Below are positions 9,350 through 17,568 of a DNA stretch of 64,000 nt, piece by piece; positions within the stretch are counted from its first letter, which is position 1, and each line of letters begins with the position of its first letter. The notes beneath the pieces were generated by a model that ran no database searches, was not told where the DNA came from, and saw only the letters and a list, made by a program, of their open reading frames with translations. Where the stretch lies: contig NZ_PSZM01000001.1 of NCBI RefSeq assembly GCF_002964975.1, forward strand, positions 359,371-423,370. The letters are read 5' to 3'. The stretch is from Apibacter adventoris. Its GTDB lineage: Bacteria; Bacteroidota; Bacteroidia; Flavobacteriales; Weeksellaceae. The position numbers were made by a program, and so were the translations under genes.

Positions 9350-10470
9350 TATGATATAACTTTTAAATTATTTTTTATGAATTGTATTTTTTGTTTTATT
9401 TCTGTTCGGGTATGTCCTAAAACAGTTACATGCCCCATTTTTCTTCCCGGGTTAGTTATTTTTTTTCCATATAAATGTAAATAAACTTTAGATAAATCTA
9501 ATAGTTTTTCCAAACCTTCATATTTTGCCTCACCTATGTATCCTGCTTCTCCTACTAAATTAATCATAGCAGCATATTCTTTTTCGGAAACATCTCCTAA
9601 AGGGGAATTTGTTAAAACCCGAAACATTTGATCGTATTGGGAAGAATAGTTCGCTTCTATAGTTTGATGTCCACTATTATGAACTCTTGGTGCTATTTCA
9701 TTTACCATTAATTTTCCATTTTTACTCAAAAAAAGTTCTATACAAAAAATCCCTGGTGTTTGAAAAGCATCAACCGCCTTTCGTCCGATTTCTTTTACTT
9801 GACCAGCAACTTCATTAGATATATCTGCAGGAGAAAATAAATAGTCAACTAAATTTAGTTTTTCATTAAACACCATTTCAACTACATTAAAAACATTAAC
9901 TTCTCCATTTTCATTTTTTGATACTATAACAGATAATTCTTTTTCAATATCTATGACTTCTTCTATTACAGATGGTTTATTCCAAAATTTATCTAAATCA
10001 AATTGATTCTTAATTAATTGAACTCCTTTACCATCATATCCTCCTATTCTTAATTTCTGAATAAACGGAAATTTTAACCCTTTGTCGTCTTTCAACTCTC
10101 CTTTATTCTCTACAAGATAAAAATTGGCTGTCGGTATATAATGTTCTCTATAAAATTCTTTTTGTAGTCCTTTATCTTTGATAATTTGCAAGCAATCAGG
10201 ATTGGGAATTATTTTTTTACCTTTTTTTTGTAATTCTTTCAGAGCTTCTATATTTACATTTTCTATTTCTATACTTAGTATATCTTTATCCTCTCCAAAA
10301 TCTAAAACAGTTTGATAATCTTTAAAATCACCTTCTATAAAACAATCACAAAATACAGAGCATGGTGCTTGAGAATCCGGCTCTAAAAAATATATTTCAT
10401 TAGGATAATTTAAAGCATTTTGCATAAACATTTTTCCTAATTGCCCTCCTCCTAAAATTCCTATTTTCAT
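9349..10470 (-). CDS. purK: 5-(carboxyamino)imidazole ribonucleotide synthase
   Basis: A 373-residue ATP-grasp enzyme that carboxylates AIR with ATP and bicarbonate to N5-CAIR, the substrate of PurE. The N-terminal [12 protein letters not shown] (3-14), the [19 protein letters not shown]-grasp segment (about 133-148), the metal-binding [25 protein letters not shown] region split over about 246-270, and a C-terminal PurK barrel are all present. It is upstream of and overlaps purE, forming a two-gene operon. Confidence 0.96.
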   Translation of the reverse strand: MKIGILGGGQLGKMFMQNALNYPNEIYFLEPDSQAPCSVFCDCFIEGDFKDYQTVLDFGEDKDILSIEIENVNIEALKELQKKGKKIIPNPDCLQIIKDKGLQKEFYREHYIPTANFYLVENKGELKDDKGLKFPFIQKLRIGGYDGKGVQLIKNQFDLDKFWNKPSVIEEVIDIEKELSVIVSKNENGEVNVFNVVEMVFNEKLNLVDYLFSPADISNEVAGQVKEIGRKAVDAFQTPGIFCIELFLSKNGKLMVNEIAPRVHNSGHQTIEANYSSQYDQMFRVLTNSPLGDVSEKEYAAMINLVGEAGYIGEAKYEGLEKLLDLSKVYLHLYGKKITNPGRKMGHVTVLGHTRTEIKQKIQFIKNNLKVIS

Positions 10471-10530
10471 TTAATTTTAAGATTTTTTAATTTTACAAAT
10501 ATAAGAGAGATTGGTAAATTTATTTATTTC

Positions 10531-11037
10531 TTAATTTTTCTTTTTGTAAATAGGTACTGTACTGCATGCTTCACCAAACATAAGTGAAGATACTACAGGT
10601 AGTAATTTTTGAACCATTTGTATGTATGCATTTTGCGGAACTGGTTTGTGAGAACAACCTTTGACTATGACTTTTTTATCTTTATATTTTTCAATCGGAA
10701 TATTATCTATAATATGCGTATATACCTCCTTGTCAATATCTTCAAATGATCCAAAGACAACAAGTTTAGCTATTCCCGTAAGATGATTTGCTACTAATAA
10801 ATAAGCCCATGAAGGAATAATTGCGTCTGCAGAGCAAGTTATAGCGACTAAAGTATTATTATAAGATTTCCAATCTATTTCTGATAATGATTTCCTAAAG
10901 TCTTTTTCTTTTAAAATTAATCCTTCATATAAATAATCTTTAATATCAAACAAAATATGTGATTCTTTAGGATAATAGTCCCCTAAATCTAAAGTAATTA
11001 AACCACTTTTTGCTATTTTATTTTCAATTTCTTCCAT
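10531..11037 (-). CDS. DUF2480 family protein
   Basis: A 168-residue soluble protein of the DUF2480 family, which is nearly confined to Bacteroidota and has no established function. The conserved parts seen here are DLGDYYP near the start, DIKDYLYEGLILKEKDFR (about 31-48), the central CSADAIIPSWAYLLVA (about 69-84) and VIVKGCSH (about 123-130). No signal peptide or TM segment. It starts 3 bp after the trmD stop, so it is probably co-transcribed with trmD; a role in translation or RNA metabolism would be a guess from this position only. Confidence 0.8.
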   Translation of the reverse strand: MEEIENKIAKSGLITLDLGDYYPKESHILFDIKDYLYEGLILKEKDFRKSLSEIDWKSYNNTLVAITCSADAIIPSWAYLLVANHLTGIAKLVVFGSFEDIDKEVYTHIIDNIPIEKYKDKKVIVKGCSHKPVPQNAYIQMVQKLLPVVSSLMFGEACSTVPIYKKKN

Positions 11038-11040
11038 TAC

Positions 11041-11721
11041 TTATTCATCTTTTAATAAATCAGGTCTTTTATCTAATGTATGTTTATACGACATTTCTTG
11101 TCTCCATTCATCTATTTTTGCAAAATTACCACTTAGTAAAACACCAGGAACTTTTAAATTTTTATATTCTTCTGGTCGGGTATATACGGGAGGAGCTAAT
11201 AAATCATCCTGAAAAGAATCATATAATGCGGAGGTTTCATCATTTAAAACCCCTGGTAACAATCTTACTATTGCATCAACCAGCACACAGGCCCCTAACT
11301 CTCCTCCACTTAATACATAATCTCCTATAGATATTTCACGAGTAATAAATAAATCGCGAACTCTCTGATCTACTCCTTTGTAATGTCCACAAAGTATAAT
11401 AAGATTCTTTTTTAAAGATAAAGTATTACACATCTTTTGGTTTAGTGTTTCTCCATCGGGAGTCATGTAAATTATTTCATCATAGTCTCTTTCGGATTGT
11501 AATTTAGATATACATTTATCAATAGGCTCTATCATTAGTACCATTCCTGCACCTCCTCCGTATTGGGCATCATCTACCTGACGATAATTTCCTTTGGAAT
11601 AATCTCTTAAATCATGAAAATGTATATCAACTAACTCTTTTTCCTGAGCTCGTTTCATTATAGATTCATGTAAAGGACTTTTCATTAATTGGGGTACTAC
11701 CGTAATAATATCTATTCTCAT
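11041..11721 (-). CDS. trmD: tRNA (guanine37-N1)-methyltransferase
   Basis: A 226-residue SPOUT-class enzyme that methylates G37 next to the anticodon and prevents +1 frameshifting. Conserved segments are [12 protein letters not shown] (about 51-62), the knotted SAM site [14 protein letters not shown] (about 110-123) and [12 protein letters not shown] (about 132-143). Length is normal. The 3-bp gap to the DUF2480 gene suggests an operon. The usual rpsP/rimM/rplS neighbours of other phyla are not here. Confidence 0.96.
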   Translation of the reverse strand: MRIDIITVVPQLMKSPLHESIMKRAQEKELVDIHFHDLRDYSKGNYRQVDDAQYGGGAGMVLMIEPIDKCISKLQSERDYDEIIYMTPDGETLNQKMCNTLSLKKNLIILCGHYKGVDQRVRDLFITREISIGDYVLSGGELGACVLVDAIVRLLPGVLNDETSALYDSFQDDLLAPPVYTRPEEYKNLKVPGVLLSGNFAKIDEWRQEMSYKHTLDKRPDLLKDE

Positions 11722-11897
11722 ACTATTTTATTTAGAAATCATTTCTATTATATCACAAATTTTATCTCACTTACTCTATTTATAAAGTGACTTCAAAATC
11801 TCCTACTTTACCAATGATTCTAAATTAGAATATTGGAAAATATTAAAATAATACATTCTATTAACTTCTACATTTTAATACGAAAATCTTTAAAAAA

Positions 11898-12431
11898 TTA
11901 CCAATTTTTAGATTTTTTTAATGTAGAAATATGTGCTAAATGATGATTGGAATGCCAGGCATAAAATCCGACCATTTCTTTTATTGTAAATTCTTTATTA
12001 CTCTCGGGGTGTATAAAGGTTTTATTTAGATCTTCTTCTGTAAGCTGTTTCAGCAAATAGCTCCATCTTTCATGTAAGGCTTTAATAATGTTTAATGAAG
12101 TCTGTAATGGATAATTTTTACTATCCGGTAATTCCGCCCATTTTTCTTCTAAATACGGCTTTATAACAGGATTATTTTCTGTTAAGGCTAATTTTATTCT
12201 GATAAATGAATTCATATGACTATCGGCTACATGATGTACCACCTGTCTGATTGTCCACCCTTCTGGTCTGTAAGGAGTATCTAATTGCCCTTCTGAAAGA
12301 TCCTGAACTTCATGAAATAATCTATCTGGAAAATTTTCTACATCCTTAATCCATATATTTACATGTGATTGTGTAATTTCCTGAGGTTTTTCAAATTTTC
12401 CAATGGGAAATTTTAAAGACTCTATTTTCAT
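11898..12431 (-). CDS. DinB/YfiT-family metal-dependent hydrolase or thiol transferase
   Basis: A 177-residue four-helix-bundle protein of the DinB superfamily, closest in look to YfiT/BstA-type proteins: KFPIGKF at the N-terminus, RPEGWTIRQVVHHVADSH (55-72) and HSNHHLAHI (160-168). The metal site of the family uses three histidines, matching H66 or H67 and the H160/H163/H164 cluster. Family members act as metal-dependent hydrolases or bacillithiol S-transferases; the substrate here is unknown. It follows a 176-bp gap after trmD's start and precedes a small membrane protein gene by 14 bp on the same strand. Confidence 0.75.
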   Translation of the reverse strand: MKIESLKFPIGKFEKPQEITQSHVNIWIKDVENFPDRLFHEVQDLSEGQLDTPYRPEGWTIRQVVHHVADSHMNSFIRIKLALTENNPVIKPYLEEKWAELPDSKNYPLQTSLNIIKALHERWSYLLKQLTEEDLNKTFIHPESNKEFTIKEMVGFYAWHSNHHLAHISTLKKSKNW

Positions 12432-12445
12432 TGTTCAGTAGTCTT

Positions 12446-12847
12446 TTAGTTAAAATATTTCCAACGGGGAACAATCGGCACTAAAGCTAAACCTATAAAG
12501 AGATATAATCCATGTATAGCATCTAATTCTTGAAATCCTAAGGATAGATGAAATAATATATCTACTATAAGGGTAGAAACAAAAAGATATAACCCTCTTT
12601 TTTTAAAATTATAAGCTCCAATTGCTCCAATCATCATCATCAATCCTAATAATAAATTTATAATAAAAAACCAAGTTGGAGCTCCCGGAAAATAAATTCT
12701 TTTAAAACCCAATATAGCCAAAAACAAAGGAATAAATGCCATAAACCCCATGTATAAACATGAAATTTTAAATGCTAAAGATTTTTTTTCTGTTACTTTA
12801 AAGTATTCTTTGGGACGTTTACCAAAAATTTCTTCATCTTCACTCAT
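12446..12847 (-). CDS. Small integral membrane protein, unknown function
   Basis: The ATG at 12847 (protein MSEDEEIFGKR...) is preferred over the longer frame from 12886, whose first 13 residues are AT-rich leader translation. The product is about 133 residues with a charged N-terminus and about four hydrophobic segments (roughly residues 30-50, 60-78, 82-100 and 105-128). It ends WKYF.. near a P-rich turn. I do not recognise a named family. It lies 14 bp upstream of the YfiT-like gene and probably shares its transcript. Confidence 0.65.
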   Translation of the reverse strand: MSEDEEIFGKRPKEYFKVTEKKSLAFKISCLYMGFMAFIPLFLAILGFKRIYFPGAPTWFFIINLLLGLMMMIGAIGAYNFKKRGLYLFVSTLIVDILFHLSLGFQELDAIHGLYLFIGLALVPIVPRWKYFN

Positions 12848-12949
12848 ATTATTGATTTTATAAATTAATTTAAGGTAAATGTACAAAATTATACAATAAT
12901 CATCTTATAATGTTTATGGGATTATTTATAATATTATTTTTATATTATT

Positions 12950-12993
12950 TTGAAAAAAAAATTCCTATTTTTTTAAATAGGAATTTTTTTTTC
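12950..12993 (-). terminator. Terminator hairpin after the NrtR-like regulator gene
   Basis: A 10-bp perfect stem, attcctattt (12961-12970) and aaataggaat (12975-12984), around TTTT, flanked by A8 on the left and T-runs on the right. The symmetry allows function in both directions. It lies directly after the stop at 12999 of the minus-strand regulator. Confidence 0.8.
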
Positions 12994-12998
12994 TATTT

Positions 12999-13691
12999 TT
13001 AGAATAGAAAATCATATCCTTTTAAGCTTAATTTTTCATACTTTTCTTCATCAAATTTATACAATCTGGCGAATTTTTTTGAAGATGAATTATCTGTAAG
13101 CTCTGTTTCTATAATCAATTGCGAATTGAATATTTTTTTTCTAAAATTCCTTTTATCCATTTCTCTATTGAGTGCATTTTCATATAATTTTTGCAATTGA
13201 GAGATGGTGAAATATTCAGGGAGAAGATAAAATCCAATAGGTCTTCGTTTTACCCTACGTTTTAATCTTTCCTTAGCATAATCAATTATGTCATTGTGAT
13301 CAAAAGCCAGATCTGGAATTTGTGAATACTCTAACCAGACTTCTCCTCTATTTTCAGAATATTTCACTAATTTATCATCTAATTTTACAGTACCATAATA
13401 GGATATATTAACGACTCTTCCTAAAGGATTTCTGAAAACTTTTGAAAAGGCCTTTAATTGTTCTATATAAATATTGATTTCTTTAGTATGCCTAAGCAAT
13501 AAATCTTTTGCTACTTTATCTGTAGCTTCATCATATTTAACATACTGGGATGGTAGAAGCATAGCTCCTCTATAAGGATCTTTATCATGCTTTTTTAACA
13601 AAATACGTAACTTATCACCATCAAAACCAAACAATACTAAAGACGTAGAAATAGCTACATTAAAATAAATTTCCTTTTCTTGAGGAGACAT
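12999..13691 (-). CDS. NrtR-like transcriptional regulator (degenerate NUDIX domain plus winged helix)
   Basis: A 230-residue protein with an N-terminal NUDIX-like fold (about 8-140) and a C-terminal winged-helix segment (about 150-230, with FTISQLQKLYENALN then DKRNFRKKI). The NUDIX box region (about 42-72: PYRGAMLLPSQYV, then KDLLLRHTKEI) lacks the glutamates of the catalytic consensus, so hydrolase activity is unlikely and the domain is probably a ligand sensor. Members regulate NAD or pentose metabolism genes in other Bacteroidota (family knowledge); no such target is adjacent here. It follows the Lrp-like gene by 7 bp. Confidence 0.8.
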   Translation of the reverse strand: MSPQEKEIYFNVAISTSLVLFGFDGDKLRILLKKHDKDPYRGAMLLPSQYVKYDEATDKVAKDLLLRHTKEINIYIEQLKAFSKVFRNPLGRVVNISYYGTVKLDDKLVKYSENRGEVWLEYSQIPDLAFDHNDIIDYAKERLKRRVKRRPIGFYLLPEYFTISQLQKLYENALNREMDKRNFRKKIFNSQLIIETELTDNSSSKKFARLYKFDEEKYEKLSLKGYDFLF

Positions 13692-13698
13692 TTATTTT

Positions 13699-14175
13699 TT
13701 ATTTAAATAGAGCATCCATTAATCTATTTTCATCATTAATGCTCTCTTCTAAAGAAATCATACTTTCTGTTCTCAACACATCTTCAATATCATCTATTTT
13801 ATAAATTACATTTTTTGCATCCTCAGCATCTTTTGCATTTATTTTACAATAGATATTATATTTCCCTGAAATTACATTAGCTGTTGTAACATTTGGAATT
13901 AAAGATAATTTTTCAAGAACATTTTGTGTTTTACTTGATTTAGTTAACAAAATTCCTACATAAGCAATAAATGAATAGCCTAAAATGGAATAATCAATAT
14001 TTAAAGATGTTCCTTTAATAACACCTGCATCTTCCATTTTTTTAACCCTTACATGAATAGTTCCGGCTGATACATCCATTTTTTTAGCGATTTCTGTAAA
14101 CGGCATTCTAGTGTTTATTGATAAGAATTGTAAAATGCGTTTATCCGTGTCGTCTATATAAAATTTTTCTTTCAT
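13699..14175 (-). CDS. Lrp/AsnC-family transcriptional regulator
   Basis: A 158-residue protein with an N-terminal AsnC helix-turn-helix (DKRILQFLSINTRMPFTEIA then VSAGTIHVRVKKME, residues about 11-52) and a C-terminal RAM/ACT ligand domain (about 70-150). Such regulators sense amino acids and form octamers. The target is not evident. It is divergent from the K+ channel gene across 224 bp and 7 bp upstream of the NrtR-like gene, so two regulators share a transcript. Confidence 0.9.
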   Translation of the reverse strand: MKEKFYIDDTDKRILQFLSINTRMPFTEIAKKMDVSAGTIHVRVKKMEDAGVIKGTSLNIDYSILGYSFIAYVGILLTKSSKTQNVLEKLSLIPNVTTANVISGKYNIYCKINAKDAEDAKNVIYKIDDIEDVLRTESMISLEESINDENRLMDALFK

Positions 14176-14341
14176 GGTAATAATATATTTTTTTCTAAAT
14201 TAATTTCTTAATATTTTGCAAATATATGAAATAAATCTGCAAGTTGATTAATTTTTTATACAAATTTTACAAATTATAAACACAATCACTATTAATCAAA
14301 TAATTCAGCTAATTAATTTTATAAATAATTTGTTTTATTTC

Positions 14342-14349
14342 TATCTTTG
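14342..14349 (+). promoter_or_regulatory. Candidate -7 box upstream of the K+ channel gene
   Basis: TATCTTTG fits TAnnTTTG and lies about 50 nt before the ATG at 14400. The -33 region is T-rich but not a clear TTTG at the right distance. Confidence 0.35.
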
Positions 14350-14399
14350 TTTTTGAATTATTTTAAAGGTCATAAAATATTTAAATAAAATATTTTATT

Positions 14400-15302
14400 A
14401 TGAAAAATATTTTTAGAAAAATAAAATATTTTTTTGTAGGGTATACATATGAGCAAAAAGAAGGCACTAAGAAATGGCAATTTGAACTCCACGAAATTAT
14501 ATTTGAATCTGATACTTTTAAAGGGAAAATTTTTGATATTACTCTCTTATTTTTTATTTCATTAAGCACTTTAATTATAATGCTAGAAAGTGTACAAGGA
14601 ATAAATCATCGTATAGGATTCTGGCTATATATATTAGATTGGTGGGTCACTATTTCTTTTACTATTGAATATGTCTTAAGACTTTGCAGTGTTAAAAAAA
14701 CTACAAAATATGTTACAAGTTTTTATGGTATTATCGATTTAATATCTATTATTCCAACTTATTTGAGTGTAATTTTTTTACAATCTCATTATCTTGCAAT
14801 TATTAGAATTTTAAGATTATTACGTATTTTCAAAATATTAAAATTAGGAAGTTATATTAATGAAAGTAATGCTTTATTAATTTCATTAAAAAAAAGTAAA
14901 AGGAAAATTTTTGTTTTTTTATATTTTATTATAATAACAACTCTTATTTTAGGAGCTCTTATGTATGTAATTGAAAATAAATATAATTCAGAAAATTTTT
15001 CTAGTATCCCTCAATCAATGTATTGGGCAATTGTTACTCTAACAACGGTAGGATATGGAGATGTGGCTCCTATTACAATTGTTGGAAAAATTATAGCATC
15101 GGGAATTATGATTTTAGGATATTCTATTATTTCTGTTCCTGCCGGGTTGGTTTCAGCAGAATATACAAGAAATAAAAAAATTCATTTGAATACCCAGAAA
15201 TGTAGATTTTGTATGGCTGAAAATCATGAACCTAACGCTAAATATTGTTTTAAATGTGGCCATTTGTTAAATGAGGAGTTTGAAGAAAGTAAAAAAAGCT
15301 AA
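14400..15302 (+). CDS. Voltage-gated-type potassium channel with C-terminal zinc ribbon
   Basis: A 300-residue, six-TM ion channel of the Kv superfamily. S1 to S3 are hydrophobic segments at about 46-62, 76-95 and 110-127; S4 is IIRILRLLRIFKILKL (134-149) with regularly spaced arginine and lysine; the pore filter is TTVGYGD (215-221); S6 is about 226-250. After S6 a soluble tail carries C268-x2-C271 and C283-x2-C286, a four-cysteine zinc-ribbon pattern. The channel part is unmistakable. The tail may bind zinc and regulate gating; that is inference. It precedes tadA by 8 bp. Confidence 0.9.
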   Translation: MKNIFRKIKYFFVGYTYEQKEGTKKWQFELHEIIFESDTFKGKIFDITLLFFISLSTLIIMLESVQGINHRIGFWLYILDWWVTISFTIEYVLRLCSVKKTTKYVTSFYGIIDLISIIPTYLSVIFLQSHYLAIIRILRLLRIFKILKLGSYINESNALLISLKKSKRKIFVFLYFIIITTLILGALMYVIENKYNSENFSSIPQSMYWAIVTLTTVGYGDVAPITIVGKIIASGIMILGYSIISVPAGLVSAEYTRNKKIHLNTQKCRFCMAENHEPNAKYCFKCGHLLNEEFEESKKS

Positions 15303-15310
15303 AAAGTATA

Positions 15311-15745
15311 ATGTTTACTGATACTTATTTTATGAATATTGCCCTTAAAGAAGCTGAAGAAGCCTATAGTAATAATGAAGTTCCTGTAGGAGCAATTATT
15401 GTTTCTAATAATAAAATCTTAGCTAAGGCTCATAATTTAACCGAAGCTTTAACCGATGTTACTGCCCATGCTGAAATGCAGGCAATTACTGCAGCAAGTA
15501 ATTATCTGGGCGCTAAATATCTAAGAGGATGCTCTTTATATGTAACTTTAGAACCCTGTGTTATGTGTGCAGGGGCTTTATATTGGTCTCAGGTTAGTAA
15601 AATAATAATAGGTGCTAAAGATATACACAGAGGTTTTTCTTCTAGCGGAATTTCTTTACACCCTAAAACAGAATGTATCTTTGGGGTTTTAGAAGAGAAA
15701 TGCTCTCAATTACTAAAAGAATTTTTTAAGACTAAAAGAATTTAG
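15311..15745 (+). CDS. tadA: tRNA-specific adenosine deaminase
   Basis: A 144-residue zinc deaminase that converts A34 to inosine in tRNA-Arg. The zinc and catalytic motif HAE is at 53-55 and PCVMCAGA at 82-89 supplies C83 and C86. NNEVPVGAIIV (21-31) and LRGCSLYVTLEP (71-82) are typical. Length is standard. It is convergent with the phosphate transporter gene with 4 bp between stops. Confidence 0.94.
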   Translation: MFTDTYFMNIALKEAEEAYSNNEVPVGAIIVSNNKILAKAHNLTEALTDVTAHAEMQAITAASNYLGAKYLRGCSLYVTLEPCVMCAGALYWSQVSKIIIGAKDIHRGFSSSGISLHPKTECIFGVLEEKCSQLLKEFFKTKRI

Positions 15746-15749
15746 TTGA

Positions 15750-16817
15750 TCATTGCATAAATAGTTTAACAATTGAATAAACTATCATTGCTAATACAGC
15801 ACTTACAGGAATAGTTAAAACCCAAGCCCATAGCAATTTAATTGTGATTCCCCATCTTACGGCTGATACTCTTTTAACTAATCCTACCCCAATAATAGAA
15901 CCTGTTATTGTATGAGTTGTACTTACAGGAATTCCTAAATGTTCACTTAAAAAAAGGGTAATAGCTCCTGAAATTTCAGCTGAAACTCCTTCTAAAGGAG
16001 TTACTTTTGTAATTCGAGTTCCCATTGTTTTTACAATTTTCCATCCTCCTGACATAGTCCCTAAAGCAATTGCTATAAAACTACTTATAGGAACCCACCA
16101 GTAATCAGAAGTAAAATGCTGAAATCTTTCCGTTGAAGTGAGATTTACATATTCGGCTGCATGCACCATGTTTACTTCATAAAAAATAAATGCTGCTCCA
16201 ATAATTCCCATTACCTTTTGTGCATCATTTCCTCCATGCCCTATGCTAAATGCAGCAGAAGAAACTAATTGCAATTTTCTAAACCATTGATCGGCTTTAT
16301 ATGGATTTGCCTTCCGACAAATATTTATAATTATTAAAGTGATTATAGAAGATACTATCATACCTATAAAAGGTGCAATAAAAATAAATAATATGATAGG
16401 TATTACGATTGGGTAATTTATTACTGCTTGACCTGCTTCACTAAAACCTCCTACATGAGCTATAGCTGCACCAATAAATCCTCCAATAAGTGTATGCGAA
16501 GAAGAGGAAGGAATTCCTGCCCACCAAGTAAACAAATTCCAAAGGATTGCTGCTACTAAACCTGAGAAAATTACTTCTAATGTTATGAAATTTTCATGTA
16601 CAGACTTAGCAATGGTATTTCCAATTTTAAATTCACCTATAATATGCAAGGAAACAAAATAGGCAACAAAATTAAAGAATGCTGCCCATAAAACCGCTTG
16701 AAACGGTGTTAATACTTTAGTTGAAACAATGGTCGCTATTGAATTCGCTGAATCATGAAAACCATTTATATAATCGAATATTAAAGCTAATACTACGATA
16801 GTTATAAGTAACGTCAT
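15750..16817 (-). CDS. PiT-family inorganic phosphate transporter
   Basis: A 355-residue inner-membrane phosphate:cation symporter of the PiT family. The duplicated PiT signature is visible: FDYINGFHDSANSIATIVST near the N-terminus and the second copy IGHGGNDAQKVMGIIGAA (about 192-209). About ten hydrophobic segments are present. The upstream DUF47 gene, 9 bp away, is the usual regulatory partner of PiT transporters, so low-affinity phosphate uptake is a well-supported role. Confidence 0.93.
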   Translation of the reverse strand: MTLLITIVVLALIFDYINGFHDSANSIATIVSTKVLTPFQAVLWAAFFNFVAYFVSLHIIGEFKIGNTIAKSVHENFITLEVIFSGLVAAILWNLFTWWAGIPSSSSHTLIGGFIGAAIAHVGGFSEAGQAVINYPIVIPIILFIFIAPFIGMIVSSIITLIIINICRKANPYKADQWFRKLQLVSSAAFSIGHGGNDAQKVMGIIGAAFIFYEVNMVHAAEYVNLTSTERFQHFTSDYWWVPISSFIAIALGTMSGGWKIVKTMGTRITKVTPLEGVSAEISGAITLFLSEHLGIPVSTTHTITGSIIGVGLVKRVSAVRWGITIKLLWAWVLTIPVSAVLAMIVYSIVKLFMQ

Positions 16818-16826
16818 ATAAGGGGT

Positions 16827-17468
16827 TTAAGAATATTTAACTAAAATAGATTCAATAATGTTTGCTGCATCTTCACATTTATCAGTAACATCTTCCAAAT
16901 ATTCTATGATATTTTTTATTTTAATAATTTCTATAACTTCTATTTTACTCTCAAATAATGCCCCCATTTCTTTACTAAACAAATCATCTGCAACATTTTC
17001 GATTCTATTAATTTCCACACAAGATTCTAGAACTTCTTTGGGCTTTTTAAAATCTCTTAAATTATATATTGCTTTCTGTAATTCTACAACACTATCATCT
17101 ATATATTTAGAAAATGTAGCAAAAGATTTTAAATAAGGAGATTTATATAAAAGTGCATATTTAACAGAAGCATACATAAAATCTGCTATATCATCTAAAG
17201 AAGCTGCCAATTGATGTATATCTTCTCTGTCAAAAGGAGTAATGAAATTTTTCCCTAATTCTATAAAAATATTGTGTGTTAATTTATCATTGGCATGTTC
17301 ATAATCTTCTATTTTTTTAAAAAATGCTTCTGTTATATTTTCTTTAGAAGACATGCCCTCAACCATGTATTTTGACATGGATAAAAGATTGTCTGAAACC
17401 TTTTCAAACAAAGTATAAAAAACTTTATCTTTGGGCTGAAATAATCTAAAAAATGCACTAATGCTCAT
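16827..17468 (-). CDS. DUF47 (PhoU-like) PiT accessory protein
   Basis: A 213-residue all-helical protein of the DUF47 / Pit accessory family, distantly related to PhoU. Characteristic parts are FFRLFQPKDKVFYTLFE (6-22), the DYEHANDKLTHNIFIELGKNF stretch split across about 72-92, and TPFDREDIHQLAASLDDIAD (93-112). It is upstream of the PiT gene and almost certainly co-transcribed; the family modulates the transporter, possibly sensing phosphate. Confidence 0.92.
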   Translation of the reverse strand: MSISAFFRLFQPKDKVFYTLFEKVSDNLLSMSKYMVEGMSSKENITEAFFKKIEDYEHANDKLTHNIFIELGKNFITPFDREDIHQLAASLDDIADFMYASVKYALLYKSPYLKSFATFSKYIDDSVVELQKAIYNLRDFKKPKEVLESCVEINRIENVADDLFSKEMGALFESKIEVIEIIKIKNIIEYLEDVTDKCEDAANIIESILVKYS

Positions 17469-17568
17469 AGATATGTTTTTTTTCAGGTGTTCTTTACTGG
17501 CAAATATATGATTTTTATATTAACAAAAATATAATTATAAAGTGTTAATTATTTAAATTAGAATGTTT

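Noticed and set aside
11010..11330. 106-codon plus-strand open frame across trmD
   Set aside because: It lies antisense to the well-conserved trmD and DUF2480 genes and its translation has no protein-like features.
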